Shown: positions 7,996-17,343 of the stretch, piece after piece
How positions within the stretch are numbered: the first letter of the stretch is position 1
How the letters are laid out: each line of letters opens with the position of its first letter
Origin: Micrococcaceae bacterium Sec5.1
Lineage (GTDB): Bacteria; Actinomycetota; Actinomycetes; Actinomycetales; Micrococcaceae
Reading direction: 5' to 3'
Assembly: GCA_039636795.1 (NCBI GenBank)
Contig: CP143430.1
Span: 2,852,001-2,916,000 of the forward strand
DNA: 64,000 bases
Made by a program: the position numbers and the translations under genes
The notes under the pieces: generated by a model
The model's input: only the letters and a program-made list of their open reading frames with translations
Databases searched by the model: none
What the model was told of the DNA's origin: nothing

Positions 7996-9677
7996 CCGCC
8001 CTTCGCGCGGCCCGGGCGCTGCTGCCGTCCTGGCGGGACTACGCGGAACTTCCCCGGTCGTGGAAAGGGGATCTCGTTGCAGGGCTTACCGTTGGAATCG
8101 TTGCGCTGCCCTTGGCTCTGGCTTTTGGAGTCAGCTCCGGGGCCGGAGCGGCCAGTGGACTGATTACCGCGGTGATCGCCGGAATCGTTGCGGCTGTTTT
8201 CGGTGGGTCCAATATTCAGGTATCCGGGCCGACCGGTGCCATGGTTGTTGTCCTCGGCCCTGTCATCGCAGCTCACGGTATCGGCGCGTTGGCCGCTGTG
8301 TCCGTCCTTGCCGGCATAATGGTCATCGTCGCTGGTGTCCTTAAGCTCGGCCGCGTCGTGACCCTGCTGCCCTGGCCGGTGATCGAAGGATTCACCCTGG
8401 GCATCGCGCTGATCATCTTCCTCCAGCAGGTGCCCGCTGCGTTCGGGGTGCACGCCGGGTCAAGCAGCAACGCGGCCGTCTCGGCTTTCCAGGGGCTGGC
8501 GACGACGTCGCTGGCCGCTGTATGGGCTCCCGTGGTCCTGGTGGTCCTGGTAGCAGTGATCATGGTCGCCGCACCGCGGATCCATCCGCAGATTCCCGGT
8601 TCCCTCCTCGCCATCATCGTGGCCAGCGTCGCTGCCCAGGTTCTGGACCTTCCGGTGGCGAGGATCGGCGCACTTCCTGGCGCGCTGCCGTCCCCAGTCG
8701 CCCCCGCCCTTGACTGGGGCACTGTGGCAGCGCTGGCAGCCCCGGCCGCAACGATCGCAGCGCTGGCTGCGATCGAGTCACTGCTTTCTGCACGGGTCGC
8801 CGCCTCGATCTCTGACACCGGTCCCTATGATGCAGACCGCGAACTCCTGGGCCAAGGCCTGGCCTCTATCTGCTCCGGGTTTTTCGGCGGTATGCCTGCC
8901 ACCGGTGCCATCGCCCGCACAGCAGTGAACATCCGCTCTGGCGGCCGGACCAGGCTGTCCGCCGTCATCCACGCCGTAGTCCTGCTGGCCGTTGTCTACC
9001 TTGCTACGGGTCCAGTCTCGCGGATTCCGCTCGCTGCTTTGGCCGGTGTCCTGATGATCACCGCCACCCGCATGGTTTCCGTGGCCACCCTGCGCAGTGT
9101 GATCGGGTCCACGCGGGCAGATGCTGTCGTTTTCTTTGTCACTGCCGTGATCACCGTGTCCTTTGACCTGATTCAGGCCGTAGCCATCGGCATCGCCGTC
9201 GCGTCCTTCTTTGCCCTGCGCACGATGGTCAAGTCCAGCGGGGTGCACCGTGAGGAAATTCCCGGTCCTGTCCAAGACGGGGATGAACACATTGCCGTGT
9301 TTCGACTGGATGGGGCGTTGTTCTTCGGCGCCGCCGAGCGTGTTCTGGAACGCGTCAGTGCTATCCGCAACGTTGACGCAGTCATTATCCGCATGTCCCA
9401 ACTCCAAGTCCTGGATGCTACTGGGGCGAGGGTCATCACCGACATCGTCAATGCACTGGAACGGCGCGGAATCACAGTGTTGATCAAGGGAATCCAGGCC
9501 CGGCACCTTGCCTTGGTCACGCGGGTGGGCGTGCTGGAATCCCTACGCCACCACAAACACCTGTTCGAGGACCTGGCCCCGGCCGTCGAGCACGCGCGCA
9601 GTCATGTCGCCCGGGCGATGGCCGCCCGCGCCGCGGAGCAAGCCGGCGCACCTCCAGGACGACGGTCCGATCAATGA
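7992..9677 (+). CDS. SulP family anion transporter with C-terminal STAS domain
   Basis: This 561-aa membrane protein is a SLC26/SulP-type anion (sulfate, bicarbonate or dicarboxylate) permease. The sulfate-transporter domain covers about residues 20-400 with many hydrophobic spans, starting with GDLVAGLTVGIVALPLALAFG. The STAS domain is at about 430-540 (IAVFRLDGALFFGAAERV, and VLDATGARVI for the conserved helix). There is no carbonic anhydrase fusion. It is translationally coupled to the preceding ArsR-type gene. The transported ion is not certain from sequence. Confidence 0.9.
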   Translation: MTALRAARALLPSWRDYAELPRSWKGDLVAGLTVGIVALPLALAFGVSSGAGAASGLITAVIAGIVAAVFGGSNIQVSGPTGAMVVVLGPVIAAHGIGALAAVSVLAGIMVIVAGVLKLGRVVTLLPWPVIEGFTLGIALIIFLQQVPAAFGVHAGSSSNAAVSAFQGLATTSLAAVWAPVVLVVLVAVIMVAAPRIHPQIPGSLLAIIVASVAAQVLDLPVARIGALPGALPSPVAPALDWGTVAALAAPAATIAALAAIESLLSARVAASISDTGPYDADRELLGQGLASICSGFFGGMPATGAIARTAVNIRSGGRTRLSAVIHAVVLLAVVYLATGPVSRIPLAALAGVLMITATRMVSVATLRSVIGSTRADAVVFFVTAVITVSFDLIQAVAIGIAVASFFALRTMVKSSGVHREEIPGPVQDGDEHIAVFRLDGALFFGAAERVLERVSAIRNVDAVIIRMSQLQVLDATGARVITDIVNALERRGITVLIKGIQARHLALVTRVGVLESLRHHKHLFEDLAPAVEHARSHVARAMAARAAEQAGAPPGRRSDQ

Positions 9678-9722
9678 TCAGGAACCCCTTCGCCGGCCTG
9701 AGAAGGCCTGTCCACTGAGGAT

Positions 9723-10211
9723 CTATTCGAACGAGGCACGTCGGGCATCATTTGTTTTGGTTTGCCACACGTCGGGTGCGTTGACCTTGAACCGCCGGCC
9801 TGTCAGGGCGCGGGGTACCAGTCGGATGTAGTTATCCTTGGGGCCAGGTTGCCATGGTTCAAGTCCCAGCGCATCGACCTTCGCTGTCTCGTCGGGATCT
9901 GTCATGAGAATTGTTTCACCGCGGGCGACGACACTCCAGGCTTCCGTTGTCGCGGCGTCGTACCCATCGATTTCCAAAACCCCGGGCCTGGACGCCATTG
10001 CTCCCCACAGTTTCCGTCCGGGGCTGCTGCGGAAAACGATGTGACGGTCAAAGAGAACGTAATTCACCGGGAAGATTTCGGGGTGGTCATCCACCACCAG
10101 GCCAAGGCGGCCTATTGTCGCCGCAGCCAGCAAATTCCAGCACTCGTTAAACGACAGCGACGAGTCATGGCCTTCAGAGGTTCCGTCGTCCAGCGTTGGG
10201 GAATCATTCAT
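9723..10211 (-). CDS. Pyridoxamine 5'-phosphate oxidase-like flavin-binding protein
   Basis: This small cytoplasmic protein of about 162 aa has the split-barrel fold that binds FMN or F420. Diagnostic segments are ECWNLLAAATIGRLGLVVDD, the strand pair FPVNYVLFDRHIVFRSSPG, and the late IRLVPRALTGRRF. Such proteins are common in actinobacteria and mostly uncharacterised. The start at 10211 (GAGG six bases upstream) is preferred over the in-frame ATG at 10262. It is convergent with sulP and on the same strand as, but terminator-separated from, the betaine ABC operon. Confidence 0.78.
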   Translation of the reverse strand: MNDSPTLDDGTSEGHDSSLSFNECWNLLAAATIGRLGLVVDDHPEIFPVNYVLFDRHIVFRSSPGRKLWGAMASRPGVLEIDGYDAATTEAWSVVARGETILMTDPDETAKVDALGLEPWQPGPKDNYIRLVPRALTGRRFKVNAPDVWQTKTNDARRASFE

Positions 10212-10337
10212 CTCAGACCTCACATCTTCCTGTGGTTGGTTCCGGAGCTGTCGTTCCAACAATGCCTTGTGGGCTGGTTTGGTTCAATGGCCAGGTTCCG
10301 GCCGTTTAGTGTTCCCGTCCTGTACCGAAGAAAAGTG

Positions 10338-10369
10338 CGACGGCGGCACTCGCCCGAGTGCCGCCGTCG
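10338..10369 (-). terminator. Terminator of the glycine betaine ABC operon
   Basis: A 15-bp perfect stem (CGACGGCGGCACTCG and complement) with a two-base centre lies 12 bp downstream of the proX stop; on the transcribed strand it is followed by CACTTTTCTT. Confidence 0.8.
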
Positions 10370-10380
10370 TCCGGTTCCTT

Positions 10381-11361
10381 CTAGCTAAGCCAGGACGTCA
10401 CCGTTTGCTGGTGCGCGTCCACCCACTTTTTGGCTGCGGCCTCGGGCGTCATGCCGCCTTGGATATCCGTGGCAACTGAATTTTGGTCATCATTGGTCCA
10501 TTTGAAGCCCTTGGCCAGTTTGGCTGCAGGTGAGCCGCTGTCGGCGAACTTCTTGGAAATGACCTTGTTGAGGGTATAGGTCGGGTAATCGCAGGCGACC
10601 TTTTCCGCGTCGGTATCGCAGCCCTCGGTCCAGGCCGGCAGGGCGACCTTCTTAAGTGGAACCTGGGACAGGAACCACTGTGGCTCGTAGAAGTAGCCCA
10701 GTAACGGCGTCTTGTTTTGTTCCGCCGTCCGGAACGACTGGATAAGGGCAGCCTCCGAGCCAGAGAACACCACCTTGTAATCCAGGTTCAGATTCTTCAC
10801 CAAGGCTTCGTCGTTCGTGACGAAAGCGGGGTCGCCGTCGAGGACCTGGCCCTTTCCGCCGGACTCGGAAGTAGTGAACATCGAGGCGTACTTGTTCAGG
10901 TTCTTCCCGTCCGTGATGTCCGGGTACTTCTCTGCCATCCATGGTGGTACGTACCAGCCGATGTGGCCTTCATTGCCGGTGGCACCGGCGTCTACAGCCA
11001 CCTTCTGATCCGTAATGTACTGCTTGGTGAGATCAGCATGGCCCCAGTTTTCCATGATCACGTCCACCTCACCGGAGGCGAAACCCTGCCAGGAAATCTG
11101 TTCGTTCAGGTCCTTCTGCACCACAGTGCAGCCAAGCTGGTTTTTCGCTACGTAGCTGTACACGGCGGCATTGGCCGTATAGCCGACCCAGGCGTTCATC
11201 GCGACACTAACAGCTCCGCAGGGTGCATCCCCGCCGCTTGCGGGGGCGGCGGCCACCTGGTTCACGGAAGCACCCCCACAGCCTGTCAGCAGCAAAGCGG
11301 CCGCAGCGACTCCTGCCATCAGCGGGATAGTTCGTTTCAACAGCGGTGGGACTTTTTTCAT
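10381..11361 (-). CDS. proX: Glycine betaine-type ABC transporter substrate-binding lipoprotein
   Basis: This 326-aa OpuAC-family protein captures a quaternary ammonium compound outside the membrane. The signal peptide ends in the lipobox LLTGC with the lipidated Cys28. The mature part carries OpuAC signatures: VAMNAWVGYTANAAVYSYVA near the start, GEVDVIMENWGHAD, and GYFYEPQWFLSQVPLKKVAL. Trp residues in these segments are the usual cage for the methylammonium group. The frame stays open upstream to 11712, but ATG 11361 has AAGGAG nine bases before it and starts a proper signal peptide. It is the last gene of a proV-proW-proX operon. The ligand (betaine, carnitine or proline betaine) is inferred from the neighbouring gbcAB-like genes. 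Confidence 0.88.
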   Translation of the reverse strand: MKKVPPLLKRTIPLMAGVAAAALLLTGCGGASVNQVAAAPASGGDAPCGAVSVAMNAWVGYTANAAVYSYVAKNQLGCTVVQKDLNEQISWQGFASGEVDVIMENWGHADLTKQYITDQKVAVDAGATGNEGHIGWYVPPWMAEKYPDITDGKNLNKYASMFTTSESGGKGQVLDGDPAFVTNDEALVKNLNLDYKVVFSGSEAALIQSFRTAEQNKTPLLGYFYEPQWFLSQVPLKKVALPAWTEGCDTDAEKVACDYPTYTLNKVISKKFADSGSPAAKLAKGFKWTNDDQNSVATDIQGGMTPEAAAKKWVDAHQQTVTSWLS

Positions 11362-11420
11362 TTGTTTGGTCTCCTTGTTGGGGGTGGGAGTATGGCGGGC
11401 TGGATTGTTGGTTTGAGCGA

Positions 11421-13454
11421 CTAGGTTGAGGGGGTCTTGGCCGAGGCAATTTTCCGTATCGGGGCTGCCGCTGCAGCCTGGGTCATCCTGTCGAGCAGGA
11501 TGCCGAGGAACACGATGGCAAGGCCAGCGGCCAGGCCCTTGCCGAACAGGGAACTTTGGACAAAGCCGGCGACGACGTCGTACCCGAGTCCGCCTGCACC
11601 GACCAAGGCACCCACGACCACCATGGCAAGGACGTAGATCAACCCTTGGTTGGCGGCGAGGGCCAGGGATTTCCTGGCCATCGGCAGCTGGACCTTGGTG
11701 ATGACCTGCCATGGCGTCGACCCGCTGGAAATGGCAGCTTCAAGGACGGTGGGGGAGATCGCTGCGATGCCGTCGGCGGTGATTTTGATGGCGACAGGAG
11801 CTGCATAGATGATGCCTGCGATGATCGCCGTGAAACGGGTAGCGCCGAATAGTCCCAGGAAAGGAACAAGGTAGACGAACGCGGGCATCGTCTGGCCGGC
11901 GTCGAGTATTGGCCGGAGGACTTGGTCTACTCTTTGGGAACGGCCCATGGCGACGCCGAAGACCACACCAAGGACCATGACCAGCACGGTGGCCACCAGC
12001 GTTCCTGCGAGGGTGACCATGGAATCGCTCCATAGGCCGAGGTAGATGATGACACCAAGGCAGGCGGTGGTCACGGCGGCGAGCTTCCAGCCGCCCAATG
12101 CGTATGCCGCCAGGGCAATGACGCCGACGAGGATGTAGAAAGGCGTGTCCGTGAGCAGGGACTGGAACGGGTTAAGGATTCCAGTGGTGATTGATTCCCG
12201 CAGGGACACCGTGAACAGGGACAGGTTGTTCTGCATCCACTGGCTTGCCGAGCTTACGGCTTGAACGATCGCCGGGCCGATGTTGAAGTCTTTGGGGAAA
12301 GCCGCGGCCCACAATGAGCTCCTGGACAACTGGACCATGACCAAGGCCAGGCCCAGCGTGACGCCCAAGAGTATGTATCGATTCCTGCGGGAGATTCGTC
12401 CGTTCCGGGCAGCGCCGGGTTCCGCACGGCGGCTGGCCGCAGTGGTCACCCGGTCCAGCACGATCGCCAGCAGGACGATGGAGAGGCCGGCATTTACTGC
12501 AGTGCCGACGTCGAGCGATTGCAACGCGCGGACAACAACCTGGCCAAGCCCTGGAGCGGCAATAAGTGCCGCGATAGTAACCATGGATAGAGCCGCCATG
12601 GTGCTTTGGTTGATTCCCATGACAACCGTCCGCCGGGCCATGGGAAGCTGCAGGGTGAGCAGCCGCTGGAGGCCTGTTGTACCCAGCGAGTCCGATGCCT
12701 CCCGGGTGTTCTCCGGGATGCTCCGGATGCCGTGGGCCGTAAGGCGGATGACCGGAGGCGCGGCGTAGATGACGGTAGCAATGACGGCCGAGGCCGGGCC
12801 AATGAGGAAGATGAGCGCCAAGGGTGCCAGGTAAACGAACGTGGGCAAAGTCTGCATGAAGTCCAGTACCGGCGTGATCACGGTGGCGACGCGCGTGGAG
12901 ACGCCGGCGAGGATACCGAGCGGGATTCCGACCAGTAGTGTCAGCAGCACCGCGGTGAGGACCAGGGCGAACGTGTAAGTGGCCTCGACGAACAGACCTT
13001 GGAAGCCGAAGAAGGTAAAGACGGCTACCGTCAAGAGGGCCACGCGGGCGTTCCCGACTGCGAATGCAATCCAGCCAAGCAGTCCTACGGTTCCAAACCA
13101 GCCGATTTCTGGCAGTCGCAGACCGGTGGAACTTGCGGCAAAGAGCGTGATGAAGAGGTTGGCGACGTTGTCCACCACTGCCCGCAGGGGCGTGAAGACA
13201 TACAGGAAGACCGGGTTGTCCGCGCGGTTGGCAGCGACCCAGGCGTTGAACTGGTTCAGCGAGCGATGCAGATCAGTCAGCTCGGAGGCAGGCAAAGTCA
13301 GAGTCGACGTCCCGTGCAGGATCAAAAATCCCAGGATCCAGAAGACGCCCGCGCCCACCAGCAGAACGGTGCGGCGGCTGGGCCGGCGGCGCGGTTCCCT
13401 GACAGGGGTCGATGTTGGCTGGACCTTTTCCTGGTCCCGGACAAGCGTAGTCAT
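11421..13454 (-). CDS. proW: Glycine betaine-type ABC permease, two permease domains fused in tandem
   Basis: At 677 aa this protein is about twice the usual size of a ProW-type permease. It holds two complete transmembrane permease domains: the first at about residues 140-345 with the EAA loop near EASDSLGTTGLQRLLTLQLP, the second at about 435-655 with the EAA loop near EAAISSGSTPWQVITKVQLP. Each domain has the Gly at the usual third position of the following ...LPMAR segment. The membrane part of the importer is thus a single chain rather than a homodimer. Its start overlaps the proV stop by one base (TGATG), so it is translated by reinitiation. Confidence 0.88.
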   Translation of the reverse strand: MTTLVRDQEKVQPTSTPVREPRRRPSRRTVLLVGAGVFWILGFLILHGTSTLTLPASELTDLHRSLNQFNAWVAANRADNPVFLYVFTPLRAVVDNVANLFITLFAASSTGLRLPEIGWFGTVGLLGWIAFAVGNARVALLTVAVFTFFGFQGLFVEATYTFALVLTAVLLTLLVGIPLGILAGVSTRVATVITPVLDFMQTLPTFVYLAPLALIFLIGPASAVIATVIYAAPPVIRLTAHGIRSIPENTREASDSLGTTGLQRLLTLQLPMARRTVVMGINQSTMAALSMVTIAALIAAPGLGQVVVRALQSLDVGTAVNAGLSIVLLAIVLDRVTTAASRRAEPGAARNGRISRRNRYILLGVTLGLALVMVQLSRSSLWAAAFPKDFNIGPAIVQAVSSASQWMQNNLSLFTVSLRESITTGILNPFQSLLTDTPFYILVGVIALAAYALGGWKLAAVTTACLGVIIYLGLWSDSMVTLAGTLVATVLVMVLGVVFGVAMGRSQRVDQVLRPILDAGQTMPAFVYLVPFLGLFGATRFTAIIAGIIYAAPVAIKITADGIAAISPTVLEAAISSGSTPWQVITKVQLPMARKSLALAANQGLIYVLAMVVVGALVGAGGLGYDVVAGFVQSSLFGKGLAAGLAIVFLGILLDRMTQAAAAAPIRKIASAKTPST

Positions 13455-14491
13455 CAGGCCGCTGCTTCCGCTGGCTGCAGCACTGAGAGGATGCTGTCAC
13501 GGTCGATCTGTCCGATGATCCTGCCTGCCTCGTCCTCCACGAGGACAGGGCAGGAGGAATGCATCACAGCTGTTATGGCGTCCCGGATGATCATCCCGGA
13601 ACTGAGGACCGGAGCATCCAGGGGCGTTCCATCCGTCACGGGACGGATGATCCACTTCAAGGTCAGAACGTCCGCGCGGGGAACCTCGGACACAAAATCA
13701 GCAATGTACTTATCTGCCGGGGATCCCACCAATTCATCCCCGGTGCCGCACTGGACCATCTCGCCATTGCGCATGATCAGGATGCGGTCACCGAGCTTGA
13801 GTGCTTCGGAAAGGTCATGGGTGACGAACACCATGGTCTTACCCATTTCCTTGTGGAGCCGGATGACCTCGGCCTGCATGTCACGCCTGATGAGGGGATC
13901 CAGTGCCGAGAAGGGCTCGTCGAAAAGGATAGTGTCTGGATCGCCCGCCAAGGCCCGGCCAAGGCCAACGCGCTGCTGCATCCCGCCGGACAGTTGGTCC
14001 GGATAGTGCTGTTCGTACCCCTTCAGGCCGACCAGTTCAATGATTTCCCGAGCCCGGCCGTAGCGCTCGTTCTTGGCCGCCCCACGGATCTGCAGCCCGT
14101 AGGAGACGTTGTCCAAAACCGTCCGGTGGGGCAGGAGTCCGAAGTGCTGGAACACCATGGACATTTTGCGCCGGCGCAGTTCCCGCAGCTCCCCAACGCC
14201 TGCCTGCAGGACATCCTTGCCGTCCACCATTACCTGCCCTGACGTGGGTTCGATAAGCCGTGTGAGGCAGCGGATCAGGGTTGATTTGCCGGATCCCGAA
14301 AGACCCATGACTACAAAGACCTCACCCTTTGCGACGTCGAAACTCAGGTTCCGGACGGCCGCCACGCAGCCCGAGGCTGCCAACAGTTCAGCAGAGCTAA
14401 GGGACGAAAGCTGGGGATCGCCAGGGACCTTTTCTCCAGCGGCGCCAAAAACCTTCCAGAGGTTCCGTACTGAGATGTCGGGGCTGTTCAT
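13454..14491 (-). CDS. proV: Glycine betaine-type ABC transporter ATPase
   Basis: This 345-aa cytoplasmic ATPase powers the betaine importer. Walker A is GLSGSGKST (63-71), the signature LSGGMQQR follows, Walker B is [13 protein letters not shown], and the switch His lies in [11 protein letters not shown] single CBS motif is recognisable at the C-terminus (about 300-340); in OpuA-type transporters such domains sense ionic strength. Residues 17-42 carry an insertion before the usual first strand. ATG 14491 with AGGAG upstream is chosen over upstream in-frame ATGs. It is the first gene of the operon. Confidence 0.9.
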   Translation of the reverse strand: MNSPDISVRNLWKVFGAAGEKVPGDPQLSSLSSAELLAASGCVAAVRNLSFDVAKGEVFVVMGLSGSGKSTLIRCLTRLIEPTSGQVMVDGKDVLQAGVGELRELRRRKMSMVFQHFGLLPHRTVLDNVSYGLQIRGAAKNERYGRAREIIELVGLKGYEQHYPDQLSGGMQQRVGLGRALAGDPDTILFDEPFSALDPLIRRDMQAEVIRLHKEMGKTMVFVTHDLSEALKLGDRILIMRNGEMVQCGTGDELVGSPADKYIADFVSEVPRADVLTLKWIIRPVTDGTPLDAPVLSSGMIIRDAITAVMHSSCPVLVEDEAGRIIGQIDRDSILSVLQPAEAAA

Positions 14492-14945
14492 TGCTGTACT
14501 CCTGCTTATGGCGGCTCGAACCAATGGCCGGGCTTTGAGTGGACTGGCTTGGGGAAGGCCGGGGTTACGTCGGTGAAGGTAGTGCTCTCGATGTGATGCC
14601 TCTGACGCCTTCAGGCAAGTCATGTGGCGATGTCGCTAGGGCACTTGTGGATCTCTTTCGCTGCGGACGGGCTGAATCTGCAGGCTGTTGGTTGTGCATG
14701 TGTCAACATCACCCGTAATACGCAACAGTGAGGTATCTCACTCATTGCTGTCAAGGGTTGGAAATAAGTAAAAACGATGGCCAACGCGTTTATGAGCTTG
14801 ACCTTCAGGAGGGACAGCCTGCCTGAGCCCAAGCCGACGCGGCGCATTACGGCAATGCGCTTCCCGACAGACGCGGCCAACACCCTTGTGTTTCAGGTGA
14901 CTGCCGGAGAGGGTCGCCCGGCTTCGACTTCGGCGGCCGTGCGAC
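14492..14945. promoter_or_regulatory. Leader and promoter region of the betaine ABC operon
   Basis: This 454-bp stretch between lysR and proV holds no gene. On the minus strand there are two TTGACA boxes (14749-14754 and 14701-14706), without a clean -10. Directly after the second one, at 14694-14700, is GTGCATG/CATGCAC, the exact half-site of the palindrome in the lysR-gbcA intergenic region. This suggests that the same LysR protein touches the transporter promoter. Only one half-site is visible, so this is a hint, not proof. Confidence 0.4.
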
Positions 14946-15893
14946 TTAGAGATCGTCTTCGGGCCGGGCAGTGAGAATTCGATTGGCGCTTTGCTGCAGG
15001 ATGCCGAGCGACTCCTGGATCAGGGGCGATGTGATGCTGCCTCGGCGCACGGCAGCGACAATGCGGCGTGACGGCTTGCCCCTTCCGGTGATACGCAGGC
15101 GGACTACGTTTTCTGCACTACGCAGCGGCGCCAGTCGCGGCAGCAGGCCCACGCCCAGCCCTGCGCCCACGAACGCGATTTGGGTTTCCCACTCAACGGC
15201 CTCATGGGCAATTCGTGGTGTTACCCCGGCCGCGGTGAACGCCGCGGTGAAGAGGGAATGGTAGGTGGAGCCGGCGGCCTCGGTGATCCAGGGTTCTGAC
15301 GCCAGCTCTTGGAGAGTCACTGTTTCCCGCGATGCCAACGGATGGTCAGAGGGAATGATCACGTCCAGGGGGTCATCGAGCAGGACGGTCTGTTCGAAGC
15401 GCGGATCGTCCTCAGCGTAAGTGTCGGACTGCATGGCGACGATGACCGCAAGGTCGATCCGCTCTGCGACCAACAAATCGAAGCAGCGAGATGGATTGGC
15501 CTCGAGTACCTGCACCTCCAGCAGGGGACGTGTTGAGCGAAGTGTCGCGGCCAGCGGCGCGAGCAACTGGGCGGCCGCCGTCGAGAATCCGCCGAGGCCA
15601 AAATGTGACTGCACCTGGTCGCCGGCCTCCATGGCTGCGGCGCGAAGGCTCTCCCAGTCGGCAATGAGGGTGTCCGAACCCGCCACGAGAAAGCGGCCGG
15701 TAGCGGTCAGCCGCACGCCCCGGCCGTCCTTGGTCAGCAGCTGCATTCCCAGCACGCGCTGGAGCTCGCGCAACTGCGCGGAGACGGCGGAGGGAGAATA
15801 GCCTGTGAGCTCCGCAGTGGCGCCAATGGTCCCGCAGCGCGCAAACACTCGAAGTGTGATGAGTCTCGCATCGATCATGCACCTATTGTGCAT
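14946..15893 (-). CDS. LysR family regulator, divergent from the gbcA-like gene
   Basis: This activator of about 315 aa has an N-terminal winged helix-turn-helix (LITLRVFARCGTIGATAELT then YSPSAVSAQLRELQRVLG) and a periplasmic-binding-like effector domain (about 95-300). It lies back to back with the Rieske oxygenase operon and just before the betaine importer operon on the same strand, so it probably senses betaine or a demethylation product and controls one or both. The start is uncertain: ATG 15893 has GAAG seven bases upstream; ATG 15878 gives the more typical LysR beginning (MIDARL) but no good ribosome site. Confidence 0.85.
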   Translation of the reverse strand: MHNRCMIDARLITLRVFARCGTIGATAELTGYSPSAVSAQLRELQRVLGMQLLTKDGRGVRLTATGRFLVAGSDTLIADWESLRAAAMEAGDQVQSHFGLGGFSTAAAQLLAPLAATLRSTRPLLEVQVLEANPSRCFDLLVAERIDLAVIVAMQSDTYAEDDPRFEQTVLLDDPLDVIIPSDHPLASRETVTLQELASEPWITEAAGSTYHSLFTAAFTAAGVTPRIAHEAVEWETQIAFVGAGLGVGLLPRLAPLRSAENVVRLRITGRGKPSRRIVAAVRRGSITSPLIQESLGILQQSANRILTARPEDDL

Positions 15894-15894
15894 G
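15876..15894. promoter_or_regulatory. LysR-type binding palindrome
   Basis: CATGCAC-CTATT-GTGCATG is a perfect 7-bp inverted repeat with a 5-bp centre and contains the T-N11-A pattern usual for LysR sites. It sits at the very start of lysR, in the region divergent from gbcA, which fits autorepression plus activation of the oxygenase operon. Confidence 0.6.
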
Positions 15895-16041
15895 GTTATC
15901 TTCTAAATGTTGCGCTTTTGTTGCAGCTCATTCGTCCCTAATCTCATGACTACAAGGATTTTGAATACAACATCGGTTGCACCCAAGCACCCTTGGTCGC
16001 CATGAATCGCACGCTAACCCAGGCCTCCCGGGAGGAAACAC

Positions 16042-17343
16042 ATGTCTGCTCCAGTCTTGCCCCTCAATTCACGCGGAAAACTCGCTTCATCTTTGCCTGC
16101 AGAGCAGCTGGCAGAGATCAGCGAGTTGTTCGAGTTCCGGCGCAAGGGATATTCCCTCGATGCGCCTTTCTACACCGATGCCACGATCTTCAAGATCGAC
16201 ATGGAAGCCATTTTTGGCCAGCACTGGATCTTTGCCGCCAGCATCGCGGAACTTCCGGAGCCGGGCGACTACGTCACCGTCGACTATGGTCCCTACTCCC
16301 TGATCGTGCTGCGCAATGACGACGGCGGCGTGAACGTCCTGCACAACGTGTGCCGCCACCGCGGCGCCCGCGTCTTGACCGAGCCCGCCGGGTCAACAGG
16401 CAACCTGGTCTGCGGCTACCACTCCTGGACATACTCCCCGGAGGGCAACCTGATCCATGCCTCGGCGCCGGGGGAGACGAAGTTCGACAAGGGCTGCTTC
16501 GGCCTCAAGCGCGCCCACAGCCGCGTGGTTGCCGGACTGATCTTCGTCTGCATTGCGGACGAACCGCCCACCGACTTTGACGAGACCTCCAAGATCTTCG
16601 AGCCCTACCTCGCACCCCACGATCTGTCCAAGACGAAAGTCGCTTACCAGCAGAACATCGTTGAAGAGGGCAACTGGAAGCTCGTCATGGAAAACAACCG
16701 TGAGTGCTACCACTGCGACGGCCACCCGGAACTCGCTTGTTCCCTCTTCCCCACCTGGGGCCTGACGGAGGGCTTGATCCCGGCCCACCTTGAAGAGGTC
16801 TGGGACCGCAACAAGGAAGCACAGGCATCGCTCGAGGAGCGTTGCCGCCGCTATGGCCTTCCCTACGAGGTGGTGGAAGAGCTCGACACCCGAATTGCTG
16901 GAATCCGTATCTCACGGGAATCGTTGGACGGCGACGGCGAATCGTTCTCGCCCGATGGGCACAGGCTCTCCAAGAAGCTGCTCGGCGATTTGCCCGACTT
17001 CCGGCTTGGCCGCTGCTCGATGCACCTTCAGCCCAACAGCTGGTTCCACTTCCAGAGCGACCACGTCATCACGTTCGGGGTCTTCCCCATCAACGAGCAC
17101 CAGTCCTTGGTCCGCACCACGTGGCTGGTAGCCGACGACGCCGTGGAAGGTGTCGACTACGACCTGGAGAAGCTCACCTACACCTGGAAGCAGACCAATC
17201 TGCAGGACAAGGCGTTCGTGGAGCTGTGCCAGACGGGCGCTGGCAGCCCCGCCTACGAGCCCGGCCCGTACATGAAGAGTGAATACCAGGTGGAGGCATT
17301 CATTAACTGGTACGTGCAGCGTGTCCAGGAGCACCTGGCATGA
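16042..17343 (+). CDS. gbcA: Rieske-type glycine betaine monooxygenase oxygenase subunit (GbcA/BmoA-like)
   Basis: This 433-aa cytoplasmic oxygenase subunit probably demethylates glycine betaine to dimethylglycine plus formaldehyde using O2 and electrons from the next gene product. The Rieske [2Fe-2S] ligands are Cys104-His106 (CRHRGARV) and Cys124-His127 (CGYHSWTY). The mononuclear Fe site is in NNRECYHCDGHPEL, with His224 and His228. It is co-translated with the reductase (ATGA overlap) and neighbours a betaine-type importer and a LysR gene. The GbcA assignment rests on this context and family resemblance; related enzymes use carnitine or stachydrine, so the substrate is likely but not certain. 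The start has GGGAGG eleven bases upstream. Confidence 0.82.
   Translation: MSAPVLPLNSRGKLASSLPAEQLAEISELFEFRRKGYSLDAPFYTDATIFKIDMEAIFGQHWIFAASIAELPEPGDYVTVDYGPYSLIVLRNDDGGVNVLHNVCRHRGARVLTEPAGSTGNLVCGYHSWTYSPEGNLIHASAPGETKFDKGCFGLKRAHSRVVAGLIFVCIADEPPTDFDETSKIFEPYLAPHDLSKTKVAYQQNIVEEGNWKLVMENNRECYHCDGHPELACSLFPTWGLTEGLIPAHLEEVWDRNKEAQASLEERCRRYGLPYEVVEELDTRIAGIRISRESLDGDGESFSPDGHRLSKKLLGDLPDFRLGRCSMHLQPNSWFHFQSDHVITFGVFPINEHQSLVRTTWLVADDAVEGVDYDLEKLTYTWKQTNLQDKAFVELCQTGAGSPAYEPGPYMKSEYQVEAFINWYVQRVQEHLA

Noticed and set aside
12999..14006. 335-codon plus-strand open frame
   Set aside because: It lies antisense to the proW/proV genes, has no family resemblance or ribosome site, and is an effect of high GC on the opposite strand.
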